Source: Diphasiastrum complanatum
Lineage: Eukaryota > Streptophyta > Lycopodiopsida > Lycopodiales > Lycopodiaceae
Assembly (NCBI GenBank): GCA_029204225.1
Contig: CM055102.1
Coordinates: forward strand, 34,836,585 to 34,900,584
Direction: 5' to 3'
Length of the DNA stretch: 64,000 nucleotides
Shown: positions 33,086-45,639 of the stretch, in pieces
Numbering within the stretch: position 1 is the stretch's first letter
How the letters are laid out: each line of letters starts with the position of its first letter
The notes under the pieces: model-generated
Seen by the model: only the letters and a program-made list of their open reading frames with translations
What the model was told of the DNA's origin: nothing
The model's database searches: none
Translations under genes and position numbers: made by a program

Positions 33086-36000
33086 TTCAAAAAAAATATT
33101 TTGTAATAGTACATACAAATGTAATGGTAAAAGCAATCCATTAAGCTTTAATAACAGCGGAGTACTCATTCTTTTTTATGTTCAAACAAAAAACTTATCA
33201 TATTACTCAAATAGATTGTTCCTTTTTCTTTTATTTTAAAAGAATAAAGTTACCCAAATTGGGCCTTCCAAGTTGGGCAAATTGCTCATTTTAAGTTGAA
33301 AATATAATTGGCCCCAAGCTGAATGGCATAATAGCTAATTGGGGGATGTTAAGGAGGGGAAAAAGTAGCGAAGCATATTATGCAAATTTGAATAAGATGT
33401 TTCTTATAAAAAAAAATTGATATGGTACTAGGTGTGATTATTGGTTAGTGAGATATTACATTGCTCACATTTAGATATTTTTGATATAAGGTACTTGTTT
33501 TTATAGTAGAAGTATACTAGATTCTATCCTTTACGATATAGAGCTCCCCACTTATTTTGAACTATAACAATGTTCAACCTCTAATGTCTTTCAATTGCCT
33601 TTCATATTGGGTTTCTAGAGCTCCAATTTGTGGATAACCTTTGATGTGCTAACTATGATGGTTTAAGTGTGAAAATTTCCATATTTTTTTTTGTTCTTGC
33701 TCTTTTGCATTGCTTCATAAATAGATCCAATTCCTCTCTCTTAGTTGCAAAATCTAATAAGCTAATTGGCGAATTGCAATCTGAATTTGGCTAGTAACAA
33801 ACTATAAACTAGCGAAATTTGAAATTGAGTGAAGTTAGAAGTATTGATTTCATTAGCAGATCTCAAATTCCCCTCCTCTTTGTTGGCAATTTACTCAAAT
33901 TTGGGCATGTGAGTCACATTATACTTTTTGATTGCAAGATAACAATCCTTTCTCATCGCAGGTCACTAGTTTTTTATTTGGATCTATCTATACATCATTG
34001 CCATGTTTGACAATTTTGAATAGGAAATTGGCTTAACTAGATAGATGCAAAATGCCATAATCAAATGTGCTTACCAGGTCTTGGAATTGTTGTCTATATT
34101 GCAAGAGATACCAATTCTCTTTCCTTAAATCTCATCCTGAAAATTTATGGCACATACAACTTCCATACGATTATTGATCACTTTTTTCTTTGGAGTCCAT
34201 AAAATATTGTGCTAGGTAAATAACATGCAAGTACGATCGCCACAAGTAGGCTACTTCATTGTAACAATCCATTGTCCATGAGACTATGCATTGATAAATT
34301 TTATTCTTGGCCTTCCATGTACTCATTGTAAACATTAATCTTGTTTGGTAGTTATTGATCCATTTTTCAAGCCAACTTAGTTTTTCTTTTATTTTTCTTG
34401 CTTATAAACTTTTGCTCATTGAATCTGATGTTGTTTATTTCTTGTTGGAAAAGAAAATTGTGCGATATCAAAGAATCCTTGGTGTAAGTTTTGTAAATAA
34501 GATAAAAGTGTTTGCTAGATTTGTTGTAATAGCAAGCATCTCTTTAAGATATACTTCTGCACATTGTGGGGAATTGTTTCTTTGAAGTGTTAACTCCAAT
34601 GTGGATCCAACACATAAGTATGTTTCTACAACAAGAGATGCCACACTACCAATCAACTTGAGTGAAAACAAAAGAAGGATCTCCCAAAGCGCTAACATGT
34701 ATTCTTCCTACTTAGGTTCACTTATGTTCATCTTCATTCTCTTACATCTCATTATCAAAGTTCTAGCAATTTTGTCCATATAAGTAAATGATTCGTTAAT
34801 GTTGGAGGCCTATAGTTGCTCATTCTCACCAATACTCTAAAATGCTAGTAGTTTTATTCCTCTCATCAATATTAAAAATGTTTTTCTTGTAACACTCCAA
34901 ACTCGAATATTGAGAGCCTTGAAATTACGTAATTTATCTTCAGAGATGGTGGTTGCAAACGTGATTGTCAAACAATCCACTATCAAATTTTGAGATGAAT
35001 AATATATGAGGATTGTTTTTTTATGGTTGCAACTTCCTTTACACCTTTCCAACAATATTGCATGCGTTATACTTGACCATGCTTGAACTTATTTAAATCA
35101 AGATAATTGACTAAATGATTATCATTTAATTTGTAGTAAATTCCATATTGAAGTGTACTAGATCTTGCATCTGAAGCTTTTTGAAATATTGTCCTCTTGT
35201 TACATCATAGATTATGGCATCACATAAAGCAATAGACATTAACATGGATTTTAGATTGATAAAATTTTCCTACAAAGCACACCATACAACCAACATGTGA
35301 CACCAATATGCATATGCTCTTATAAAGAAAATCTTCTAATCACCTCTCACAACAACACTTGCATACAACAAAGAATTAATCTGCATAGTGAGTATAAATT
35401 ATGCTAGTTATAGTAGCTTGGAGGTCCTTTGGAAAATGTAGGGCTAAGATTCCACAATCTTATCTAGACTCCTAGAATCATCCATATGCTCAAAGAAGGC
35501 CAATAGGGCTATTTATCAAGCATTGTAGGAATAGGGACTAGCTCAAGGAATGCATAACTCCACCATGACTTTAGACCATGATTACTTTGACTATAAGTGT
35601 CATATTCATGAAGAGATGTTCTAAGACTATTGGAAAGTTAACATGTAAAATACCATGAGAGGAGCATGTACCTCTACATGAATTGTAGGGATATGATAAG
35701 AAACTTCATTATCACATCCCCTAATTAATATGTAAAATGCCATGAGAGGAGCATGTACCTCTACATGAATTGTAGGGATATGATAAGAAACTTCATTATC
35801 ACATCCCCTAATTGACTAGGATTGCTTCAGTATGAACTACGATAACCCTAGTAAATTAGATTGTGAATAGAGTTGGGGCCATCAAAAAGTAATATCTAGT
35901 GGACTACTAGTGGTGGGGACACATGATATCAAGTATTATAATTTCTAGTGGTTTTATTATGTTCAATAAATTGTGTAAGCCAAGACTTCACCTCTTGTAC

Positions 36001-37374
36001 TCCACATGGTTGTTTTTGTCACTAGCCCTTGATCAATATTTATGCTTCCAAGTTTCTAACATTGCTCTTAGACTATCATGCATGAGTTGACACTTGAGTG
36101 ATTATGGGCTTTTGTTTGATATGGTCCGTAGACATTATTATAGCCTTGTACATGATCATCTTCTTCCAATTTCATGTCACACTCCACCAGAATAGGCAGT
36201 ACCATTTTTCAATATCATACTTTTGGCATAGTCAAATGTTAGTCCTCACCATAGATGTAGTATAGTCTCACCATCTTATAGTATCCCTATCTATTGTGCC
36301 TTTATGCTAGTCAAAATTTTAGGTGAAAATTGAAAGATATGTGAATCAAAAGTTTGAAGCCACAATTTTCAAACAATAAGCAATTGCCTTATAAAGGTGT
36401 AAGGGAAAAGTTTGTGTGAGCCAAGACTTGGAAACCACAATCTCTTGGACTCCACTTGTATGAGATAACCTTTGAGCTAGATATCTAATTTACATTCATA
36501 TGTGTAGGTTCCAAGTCACCTTACAAAATAATTATTCTTATCTATGTCATATACTTTGTTTATCCTACTTTAAATACACTAGAGATTTCCCTTCTTCATC
36601 TTTTTCTTTTTTATCACCAATTGTTTCTAGACTTTGGATATTAGGTGCATGGGAAGTTATGTCTTCAATGAAGTGGGATTCATTATAGATCAATATGTGT
36701 GTTATCAACTTTTTGTATGTGGTCTTAAACTTTTTCTTTTATGTTTTTGAGGAGAAAAATAAACTAATATGTACAATGCGTACTTATGTTTAGTGTAGGT
36801 TGCAATCACTCATATTCAGACCATTGAAGTTGTTGATGCACAGAACATGTGAAACTTTTGTCAAGGTAGGGAGCATCCTTGAATATCTATCTTCTTGACT
36901 ATCCAATAAAAATTTGTGTGCTTTGTGTTATTATTCCTAAAACTAACATCATTTGTGATTGTGGATGATTCAATATCTACAATGTAAGTAGCTTATTTTA
37001 TACTGCTTCTTAGGGTGGGCATTTTTCATCTGATACATCAGAAGTTGTAATTTCAAATTTCATCGTAATAAATCCACATCAAAAGCTTGCACATATGGTT
37101 TGAGTTTTGTACTTTTTTGTTTATATTTTTCTCCCAATATTCACAAAACAAAATGTTGGAGATTTGTCAAGAACTATATGGTCCCACCATACAAAGTAAA
37201 CATGTAAGCTATGATGACAACTTGTAGTATCTCCTTTTTTTAGCATATATATATTGAGTAATTTGGTCTCTCATTTTCATAGAGGTAGAAGGATGAAGAT
37301 TTTTGTATGGCAATCTTGTACTTATAGTCGAAATGTAGATCTTATGGTTCACGTATGAGAACTTTTGAACTGTT
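33084..37374. other. AT-rich intergenic DNA, no gene supported
   Basis: No frame over about 75 codons carries a motif I recognise. It probably contains decayed transposons, since phrases with uneven codon-like pattern occur on the minus strand (for example around 34300-35500), but I cannot assign them. An 87-bp duplication at 35642-35815 is listed separately. Confidence 0.4.
35642..35815 (+). repeat. 87-bp tandem duplication
   Basis: Two near-identical copies of a unit containing CATGAGAGGAGCATGTACCT and TTCATTATCACATCCCCTAA. Confidence 0.9.
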
Positions 37375-37662
37375 TTGAAAAATATAAAGATGGTAACAAT
37401 TCAAATACTCATATCTCTTGCCTGTTTTCACAAATGGAGTATGTTCCAGCCTGATGTTTCTAATGCATTTCTCAATGGTTACCTTGAGGAGGAGATTTAC
37501 ATGGAGCAGCCTCCAGGTTTTGTGAAGGAAGGTGATGAATCAAAAGTTTGTCTTTTGTTCAAGAGTCTGTATGGACTGAAACAGGCACCAAGGCCTTGGT
37601 ATGCAAGGCTCAACTCCTATCTCATATCACTCGGATTTTGTCTAAGTGACCTACATGTGTAG
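37375..37662 (+). pseudogene. Copia RT core fragment
   Basis: Reads [15 protein letters not shown], then [40 protein letters not shown] and [15 protein letters not shown], the central RVT_2 region of a plant copia element. It ends in a stop after [10 protein letters not shown], before the catalytic box. No LTR adjoins it. Confidence 0.85.
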
Positions 37663-37800
37663 ATGAAGCAAGAAACAAAGTGGAGTGGATCCAAGCAATG
37701 GATATTGAGTATCAAGATCTTATGAAGAATGGAACATGGATATTGGTGGAGTTACCTAATGACAAGAAAGCTATTTGAACCGTAAATCATGGAAAGAACC
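37656..37800 (+). pseudogene. Copia RT entry fragment out of order
   Basis: Reads [18 protein letters not shown] and LMKNGTWILVELPNDKKAI, which is the beginning of the RVT_2 domain and should precede the fragment at 37375, not follow it. The order is therefore scrambled, or two different fragments abut. Confidence 0.7.
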
Positions 37801-38051
37801 AACACGCATCACTAACTTCATCATTAATGATCCCTAGAATGAAAGTACACTCATTGGAAAATTTGAATCTACAAAAGATTTGAGTTACACAAGAAAAAGC
37901 TTCAAAAAAGCATCACAAATTGGCTTCCATGGACAATCTTCCATAAAACCCAATTTTTTTTTGAGAGAAACAAATCTTAATGACATGCAAATGGAAACTG
38001 GGAGAATACACCCACTTGCAATCTTATCCACCACCTGGATGAGAATACCAT

Positions 38052-38519
38052 TTGACAATGTAAGTGAAAGCTCCTCAAGATCTTGCTTACAAGACAAAAC
38101 ACAAGAGAACACATTGTGGAGAAACCACCCAACCAAGTAGAAGCAACTGATCAATCTCCAGAAGCTTCAACCGCGAGCCAAGGAAAAGGAAGCAAGAGTA
38201 GAGTGAGAGAACATGGCAATGAATGATGGAGTAGGGCGAGTTTCCACTAATTATATGGACCCAATACCACCCATGATGGACAAGCATGTAAGGCCTAAAC
38301 TCCCCTATTAAGAAATCCAATTGCTATTGATACTCCACACATGCATTGACTATTCCACACCAGTACTAACTCCAATTAGTGTGTCTGGAACTCACAAGGT
38401 TTTTTCTTAGGTGTCTTGTCCAGTATGATGTGGCATAGCCAATAATCTCAAGCTCTGGAGTACCATGTATCCAAGTCTAGGCCTATATTGAATCTTATAT
38501 TGAGGATGTGGACACAACA
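38052..38519 (-). repeat. Chromovirus 3' LTR (family copy 3)
   Basis: On the minus strand it begins TGTTGTGTCC after AAGGAGGGAAGAA and carries CCTAGACTTGGATACATGGT, CAATAGCAATTGGATTTCTT, and TTGGTTGGGTGGTTTCTCC, matching 3671-4200 and 17412-17870. A weak TGGTATTCTC site follows the other end, so the true right boundary is approximate. Confidence 0.75.
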
Positions 38520-38529
38520 TTCTTCCCTC

Positions 38530-38970
38530 CTTGAAATGTTGTTGTCCTCGAAAGTGAAACTTAGAAAATTTCTTCTTTATGCTATCAACCCTCTCCCACC
38601 AATCAGAATCCACAGTTTGACATTTCCATCAAATTAAGCACTCAGAGATAGAATGATTTCTCAATTGTTTATCTCTGGTTCTAAGTACTTTCGCAGGTTC
38701 CAAAGCTACACTAAGCGATAAATCTTCCAGGTGGGATAGATCATCATTAGATCCAACTGTCTCACCTTTATATAAGCTTAATTCTAATCGATTCACATGA
38801 AAAATTGGGTGTGTAGTAGATTTGCCTTGAAGATCTAGTTCATAAGCTAAAGAACCAATTATATGTACACTCCTGAATGGTGCACAATATCGGGCAGACA
38901 GTTTATAGATTTGAAGAAAATAGAGGTTTTGACTGAAAAACTGCAAAAAGAACCTTAGCACATCCAACCC
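38530..38970 (-). pseudogene. Chromovirus integrase tail and chromodomain
   Basis: Minus-strand reading gives SARYCAPFRSVHIIGSLAYE, LDLQGKSTTHPIFHVNRLEL, VLRTRDKQLRNHSISECLI and WWERVDSI, the same region as 3305-3660 of the element at the left end. Stops break it, and it is cut at about 38970 where leader-type DNA of another element starts. Confidence 0.85.
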
Positions 38971-39182
38971 TCACATGAGTAACCTCCGTAGATAGAATCA
39001 ATAGTGAGATCTGCACTAGATCCAGCTACTATGAAAATCTCAGGCCAATCAAAGCAAGGAGTAAAAAGTTATGAAGGAAAAACCATCGTAAGAGGCCTAA
39101 AATCACAGTTTTGGCCAACAAAACTGATCAGATCCTCAAAAATCTAGATAAATTTGCACACATCTGTCAAGATTCAGCTACC
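38971..39182 (+). other. Leader-like segment of the following gypsy element
   Basis: Contains GATCTGCACTAGATCCAGCTACTA-like and CATCTGTCAAGATTCAGC-like pieces that recall the leader repeats at 9100-9260. It leads directly into the ATG at 39200. No primer-binding site is recognised. Confidence 0.4.
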
Positions 39183-40700
39183 CTGGACCTCTCCGTTGAA
39201 TGAATCAGAGATCAGGTCGATCAGTAGCAAGAAGGATTGCAAATCAAGCTCCAAACCTCCCCAGAGTTGTAGCCGCGCAAATTGAGGTAGAAGCCAAACC
39301 GGCAATAATGGATCCAATGGACCAACTTGTACCTACCGCACCCTTGCAAGCAGTTTGGAGGGCACCACGTCTTGAAATGTCCAAATATAATGGATCGTCA
39401 AATCCTATCAGATTCCTCTAGATCTATGAGCAAGCGTGCGAGATCTACGGCAAGCGGACACCGGCAAAAAAATTGATGTTTCTCATGTCACTTATTACGG
39501 CAGCGCGAGACTGAATCTTTAATCTTTCGAGCGAAGAAAAGTCTACTTGAGAAGGGATTAAAGCGGCCCTCATCATGCATTTTAAACCACGGAAATTCAT
39601 AGAAGATCCGTTTCTCTTATTGAGCAAAGTCAAGATGGGAAAAACTTGCCGGATTGTCACGAAGTATATGAAGAGAACTCAAAAGACGGGAATAGTACGC
39701 CACATTGCAAGAAGCAATGGAAAATGCGATCATGAGAAGAGGATGAAGGTTCGAAAGATGATTCCTATCCAATGACCCATAATCCAACTCCTTCAGTAGC
39801 ATCAACGTCAAGTGCTTCAAGTGTCTCAATAGAAGTTACACAAACAGCAGATGGAGTAGCTAACGGCCCAGTTTGATCAGAAACTGAAGGCCTTACAAGG
39901 AGCTGTAGCAACATCCTCCAATGCACCAAAACAGAAGCAGGTGCAGTATCCATGAAGAGAAAATGTATGGTGTTCAATTTGCACCCCCAAAATCATACAG
40001 CAAATGAGTGTCCAATTTTGAGGCAAAATCTCAAACTGACACAGAGGTTTTGCCACCTGTGCAATGCATCATCGCACGAAATAGCATTTTGCCCATTCAA
40101 CCCTCTGATCATAGAACAGAAGAGGAATCGGTATCAAATCTCTTATCCTTATCACCAAGGGGCACCGAATGCGGCACCACGTCGGTGTGCACACCAATTA
40201 ACCAACAGCGTATGGCCTTACCTGCTAACAACCAAGGCCAGCTAACAACCAAGTGGCCCATGTGAATTTGACAACAGCAAAGCAAGAAGTGCCCCCTCAG
40301 CTTGAGCAACGTCAATGGTACAATCTGGAAGAGACATTTGTCGATCTAGCAATCAACGAGTACTATGAGACCTACGCTACCCAACCTCAATGACAAGGTG
40401 GAAGAATTTACAAGTGCTATGGATGCAGTGAAGGACACAGGATTGCTGAGTGTTCCAAAAAAAGTGTGTGCAACCCCTTTTGCCAAAAATGCGGCTACGG
40501 GCATTGTTACAAGAATTGTCCATTCGAATTGGAACCAGTGTGCCTCTGAATTTGATCTCAATGCAACCAAAAATAGTTTCAGGAAGGATGCCACAGAAAA
40601 AACAAATTCTCCATGTTCTCGTGTTAGCAATTACGCGAGTACAAAAATGGAAGGAAATGGCTCCATCACCACCATCTTCGGTATGAATGGCAGATGATCA
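39183..40700 (+). pseudogene. Ty3/gypsy gag (broken), with Cys/His segments
   Basis: A gag-like frame from 39200 (MNQRSGRSVARRIAN, then APRLEMSKYNGSSNPIRFL) is broken by a stop at 39419 and by shifts afterwards. From 39952 it reads NLHPQNHTANECPILRQNLK, FCHLCNASSHEIAFCPFNP, and around 40340-40500 a further Cys-rich reading (GCSEGHRIAECSKK in another frame). These resemble nucleic-acid-binding Cys/His knuckles. Several frameshifts. It leads into a protease of the same element. Confidence 0.6.
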
Positions 40701-40967
40701 ACCCTCAGTCGCGGGACCATATCCTAACGTGAGGGAAGAAGGAAGACAATATCAGAAGGTCCCCCATTGGGTACAGAAGGCACAAGTTGAGGAAGCTGCA
40801 CGAGCAAGAGAAATCCCTGCAGAACCTCACATTACAGAAGAACCAACATCACTAATGGGCTCACCATTGCAAATGGATCAAAACAATTGTTTGCACCATC
40901 ACGATTCCACATGGAGGAGCCTGAGATCCCACATACATGAGTACTCACAAGTTTTCTATCTAGCCAT

Positions 40968-41543
40968 GTGAACTTATATAACCCTCGGGAGATTTTAAGG
41001 ATTGCACCTCAAGCCAAGAGCATTCTAGCCGAATGGGCAAAAATAGAACCAAAACCAGAATCAACAATACAAGAGCCCTTATATTGTGCGGGCTACGAAG
41101 GAACCAGCAATGTCCTCCAAGTTGGGGCAGTGTGGGAAAGTGAGCAACATAACATCACGTTGCTAATCAAGCACAAAAGATACGAGGACGAAGCTGCGAT
41201 AGTAGATGGAGGATCGGGCATCAACTTGATCTCCACAACTTTGTATCAGAAATGGGATTTGCAAGGGTTGAAGCCATCAAGATTCGCCATCAAACTAGCA
41301 GATCAATCTTGTGTAAAACCAAAAGGTGTGGTTGAAGACATTCCGATAAAGATAACGAGAGTGCAGTTTGTAATCACCTTCGTGGTGATGGAAATTCCAG
41401 AATCCCATTTCGCTTATTGCATTTCACTTAGAAGACCTTGGGTGAGATTCGCGCAAGTGATTCCCAACTCGGGAACTCGAAAACTCATGTTTGAGAATAG
41501 GGAGCAGGCTGTAAAGGTTGATCCAACCACATGGGGGCGGTGA
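40968..41543 (+). pseudogene. Ty3/gypsy aspartic protease
   Basis: An open frame of 191 codons. Contains EDEAAIVDGGSGINLIS (active site written D-G-G rather than D-T/S-G), KLADQSCVKPKGVVEDIPIK and SLRRPWVRFAQ. Its order matches the fragment at 1-600. The missing Ser/Thr in the catalytic motif suggests it is inactive. It lies in an element whose right side is interrupted by copia E at 41875. Confidence 0.7.
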
Positions 41544-41874
41544 AACCGATTACACATAAAGTTGATGACGGATCGTCCACCATTGATCACACACTTGATC
41601 GCCCAAGGCAAACCAAGGGGGGTCATTATGATTCTGAAACAAATATTTTGAGATGGATGGACGCATTAGCAATAGTTAACTGTATGGCTGGGTGTGCATG
41701 TCATTCTGATTCGGATCCAGAACCCAGCACATCTTCACCCAAGGGATATACCATGGACACAACAATTACTTTTGGGGTGAATATGACCAATGTAGCGTGG
41801 TTGTCAATAGAATCTATTGTATCTTGTGTATGACGATTTAATCCCTTGGCAACATGCTTTTACCTACAACAAGG
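41531..41874 (+). pseudogene. Ty3/gypsy polyprotein fragment after protease
   Basis: Open from 41531 to 41833 (HKVDDGSSTIDHTLD, TNILRWMDALAIVNCM), with no motif I recognise. It probably belongs to the spacer between protease and RT of the gypsy element. It stops at the copia E insertion. Confidence 0.4.
41870..41874 (+). other. Target-site duplication of copia E, left
   Basis: CAAGG directly before TGTCAT. The identical 5 bp follow the other LTR at 49011-49015. Confidence 0.92.
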
Positions 41875-42834
41875 TGTCATAAAACTATGGGGGCGTGAAC
41901 GGCAACGGAAGCTCAAGGATTTAGCGCGGCGTCTAGAAAACGGAAACGCAACAGTTAGCATCAGAAATATTCAAGTAGAAGAATTCATACAGAATGCGCA
42001 AATAACCGACACAGTAGTGAGACAAAAGTTGCACTCTGATTAATATCAACAGTGGGTACAATAGCTTGAAGTAATAACTTCAGCTTGCTGAGCATGATAA
42101 CGCTAGCTACAGAAAACTCTGATTGAAAGAAAAATTCTATTAAAACTTACATAGCTTGATTCAGATAGTATATATATTTACAAGTGTCGAGAGAAAAATA
42201 TCTTATGCCTTAACTACCATTTATACCAGGTTTGCATCTATACAAAGTTGGTAACTACACTTAGGATGTTTTTTTCTCCAGCTATTTTAGGGTTGATGAT
42301 AAGTTGGCGACGTCGGTCTGCCAATGTAGCAAAAACGTGAAAAACCCAAAAACTACTAAAGGTGCCCTTAGACTTAAGGTCTGTAGATCCCTAAGGCACC
42401 CGTAGACTGAAGGCAGCGAAGAAGGCGAAGAAGGTGAAGGTGCCTTAAGAATGGTTTCAAGGCATTCTGGCCAGCTTTACACTGAAGATAGCGAAGAAGC
42501 CAAAAAGGCAAAAAAGCTGAAGGTTCCTTACACTGAAGTTTTAGTGAAGAAGGCGAAGGTGCCTTAGATTAAAGGTAGCAAAAATCCAAAAAAGACGAAG
42601 GTGCCTTAAAAATGGTTTCCAAGGCATTCTGGCCACTTGGCCACTGTGTCGCATTTTTTGCAAGTGCAAAAAGGCAAAAGAGGCAAAAAGCAAAGGTGCC
42701 TTAAGAATGGTTAAGGCAAAAAAAAATCTTAAAGGAAAAAATGTGAAGGTCTGAATACATGTAGTTGGCCTTCGGTTTTTAGAATGCTCATTACTTGAAC
42801 GATTTGTTTAAGACTGAGCATAAAAAATCTAACA
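41875..42834 (-). repeat. Copia E 3' LTR (960 bp)
   Basis: Direct repeat of 48092-49010. In + orientation it runs from TGTCATAAAACTATGGGGGC to AATCTAACA. It is about 40 bp longer than its partner mainly because of an extra segment around 42109-42150. It is rich in AAGGTGCCTTA motifs and GAAGGC-like purine repeats. Confidence 0.93.
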
Positions 42835-42850
42835 CTCCCCCTTCATGTGG
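42835..42850 (-). other. Copia E polypurine tract
   Basis: On the minus strand CCACATGAAGGGGGAG precedes TGTTAGATTTTT, the LTR start. Confidence 0.8.
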
Positions 42851-43450
42851 ATCTCGAAAAACTTTGATCTTCAAATTTAACATGTTGTTAGATCTGAGAT
42901 TTTGCTCCTTTGATAGAGCATCTGTGAAGTAATCTACTGCCATGTAGTTTGTTCTACAAAAAACCAGTTCTACTTCCTTGTTGTGCACTTTCTCTCTCAG
43001 GTAATGATACCTGATTTTTATATGTTTTCTTTGAGAGTGAAATCTCAGATTGAGAGATAGCGCTATTGTGCTTTGATTGTCATAATAGATTGTTGTAGGA
43101 AGTGGTTGTGCAAGGTTCAAGTCTACAAGCAGTTGTCTTAGCCAGATCACCTCTTTGGTTGCATTGGTGGCAGCTATGTATTTAGATTCCGTTGATGAAT
43201 ACAACTGAGATTTTCTTTCGGCTATTCCATGAGATTGGGCGTTGGTTGTATAAAAATACAAATCCAGAAGTTGATTTTCTAGTGTTGACATCTCCTGCCC
43301 AATCCGCATCTGTGTAGGCTTCAAGGATGTTGGCAGTGTGGCTGCCTTCATAGCAGATGTTGAGAGTTTTCGTTGCTTGGATGTACTTGTTGGTGCCTTC
43401 CAATGAGTTAAACCTGGATTAGATAGGAACTGGCTGAGTTCACTGATCAA
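42851..43450 (-). pseudogene. Copia E RNase H
   Basis: Minus-strand reading gives SELSQFLSNPG, YTDADWAGDVNTRKSTSGFV (in another frame), TESKYIAATNATKEVIWLRQ, YYDNQSTIALS and KEVELVFCRTNYMAVDYFT: the copia RNase H with its conserved Asp (YTDAD), Glu (STESKY) and Asp (YYDNQS) residues. One frameshift inside. Confidence 0.9.
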
Positions 43451-44370
43451 ATATGCAAGGTATGGTCATGTGTAGATCATTGCGTACATCAGTGAGCCGA
43501 TGACGGATTGAAATGGGTAGCACTTCATCTCCTCCTTTTATGCCTCAATTTGAGGAGACTGTTCCTTTGATAACTTTAGTCCAGGGTCGAGTGGAAAGAG
43601 ACTTGGTTTGCAGTTGGCCATTCCATACTTCTCAAGCACGTTGTTGGGATATTGTTATTGACTGATAAAGATCAGTCTGCTGGGTTGATCTTGTTGAATT
43701 TAAATTCCGAGACAATAGTGGACTGGACCCATGTCAGTCATCTTGTATTCATGGGCCAGCATGCATTTTGTATCCTTCATCAAATTCAGATTGTTACTGA
43801 ATAACAGTGTATCATCTACATAGAGAGTAATGATGATGAAGTAATCTGATACAGACTTGAAGTAGACATTCGAGTGTGCTGAGTTTGGAATAAAACCATT
43901 CTCTATCATAAATGCATTGAACTTCTGAAACTAGGCTCTGGGTGACTATTTCAGCCCGTAGAGCGCCTTGTGGATTTGCATACAAGGTGTTGTTATTTGC
44001 CATTGAGTTCATACCCTTTGGCTGCGTCATGTAGATTTTATTTTTGATGGTTCCATTGAGGAAAGCGGTCTGGACCCATCTGGTGGATATTAAGATCTGT
44101 TGTGGCTGCAAAGGAGAGGAGTAGGCAAATCGAAGCATGTTTGACAACCGGACTTAAGGTTTCTATCCTTCAGCATCGTACTTTGCCTTGAATATCCATT
44201 TGCATGGAATTGGTTTTCAGTCCTTTGGCAGCTCATTGAGTGTCCCTGTTTGATTCTCCATAAAAGAATCGAATTCGGTGTCCATCGTTGCTTTCCACTG
44301 GTCAGCATCAGTAGTAGACATTGCCTTATAAACAGTGGTTGGTTCTTGCACAAAGTAGCAGGCCGGATCA
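43451..44370 (-). pseudogene. Copia E reverse transcriptase
   Basis: From high to low coordinates: QTAFLNGTIKNKIYMTQPKG (about 44065), SNVYFKSVSDYFIIITLYVD and the catalytic YVDDTLLF box (about 43820), then MTDMGPVHYCLGI. Stops and shifts are frequent, for example near 43935. Confidence 0.88.
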
Positions 44371-44371
44371 T

Positions 44372-45430
44372 TCATAAATCTGGATGGAGGCTGTTTGGAC
44401 CTGTTTGACCTTCTGGATTGAAGTTCGGTCCTCTAATGTGGGTTGACTCATTGAGGTTCTGACTCATTATCTGAGTCAGCGTCGATGTTCTGCAGTTGAA
44501 TCTCTGTGACTGGTTGCTCCTTGGATTGGAATTATCAGCGGCTTTTCCTTTGTGGTCGATGAACTGGTCTTCCATGAAAATGACATCTCTACTAGCGAAT
44601 GCCTTCTCGGTATCCAAATTGTAGAGCTTGAATGCCTTGTGATTTGGGGAATAGCCGATGAAAATCATATTCCTGCTCTTGTCATCTAGCTTTCTTCTTA
44701 GATCCTTAGGGATCTGAACGAAAGCGATGCATCCAAACACTCAAATATGTTTGAGTGATGGTTTTGATCATGTCCAAACCTCATAAGGTGTCTTTCCATT
44801 CAAGGCTTTCATAATAAATCGATTCTGCAAATAGGCAACTGTAGTAACAGCTTCTGTCCAGAATTTCCTTGGAAGAGAGGCATGGGTCATCATGCTCTTG
44901 GAACTCTTGATGAGTGTCCAATTCTTCCGCTCAGCTACACCATTGGACTGAGGAGAGTAGCTGGTTGTATATTGTTGATGTATCTCGTTGGCCTTGCAAA
45001 ACTTCTTGAATTATGTGGAGATATACTCTCCCCCTCCATTTGTGCATAGAGCCTTGATCTTCCTCTAGGTCTTGTTTTCTGCAGACTCCTTGAATTGCAT
45101 GAAGAACTTGAATGCTTCGGATTTGTTCTTCAAATAGTAGGTTGTAGTCCTTCGAGAGAAGTCATCGATAAAGGTTAGGAAATAGAGAGCTCCCCCTGTG
45201 GAAGCAGTCTGCATTGGGCCACAAATGTTGCTATGTACAAGGTCAAGCAAGCCCTTGGATGTATAAACTGAGTCTGAATTGAAGGGACTCCTAGATGCTT
45301 GTTGATAATACAGCTTTTGCATGGAGAAGTTGGCTTGTTGACTGAAGGCAAATCTTGTATTAGACTCTGAGCTGACATTTGCTGAATACTATTGAAGTTA
45401 AGATGGCCAAGTCTGAAATGCCACAACATA
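44372..45430 (-). pseudogene. Copia E GAG-pre-integrase and integrase
   Basis: On the minus strand, LWHFRLGHLNFNSIQQM and CKSCIINK (about 45427-45300) form the pre-integrase zinc region. Then LVHSNICGPM (first catalytic Asp replaced by Asn), FIDDFSRRTT, a TNGGGEYI segment (second Asp changed to Asn) and GVAERKN with the Glu (about 44935), then MFGCIAFVQIPKDLRRKLDD and IFIGYSPNHKAFKLYNLD (44740-44600). Both catalytic Asp changes indicate an inactive integrase. Confidence 0.88.
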
Positions 45431-45639
45431 TCAATTGATTCAGAAGTGGTTGTGTGAAGAGCTTGAATGTTAGAAGAATAGCAATGGCTGAGTTTGTACA
45501 GATAGCCGCTTCTTCTTTCGTAGGCTAGAACCTTCCAGGATTTGTCAAGAATTGTGTAGCCTTCTATATCGAATTCGACCCTCCGGGGTGAATCGTAGTA
45601 AAAGGTGACTCTTTATGTGTGCTTCATAGTAGTTTGCCA

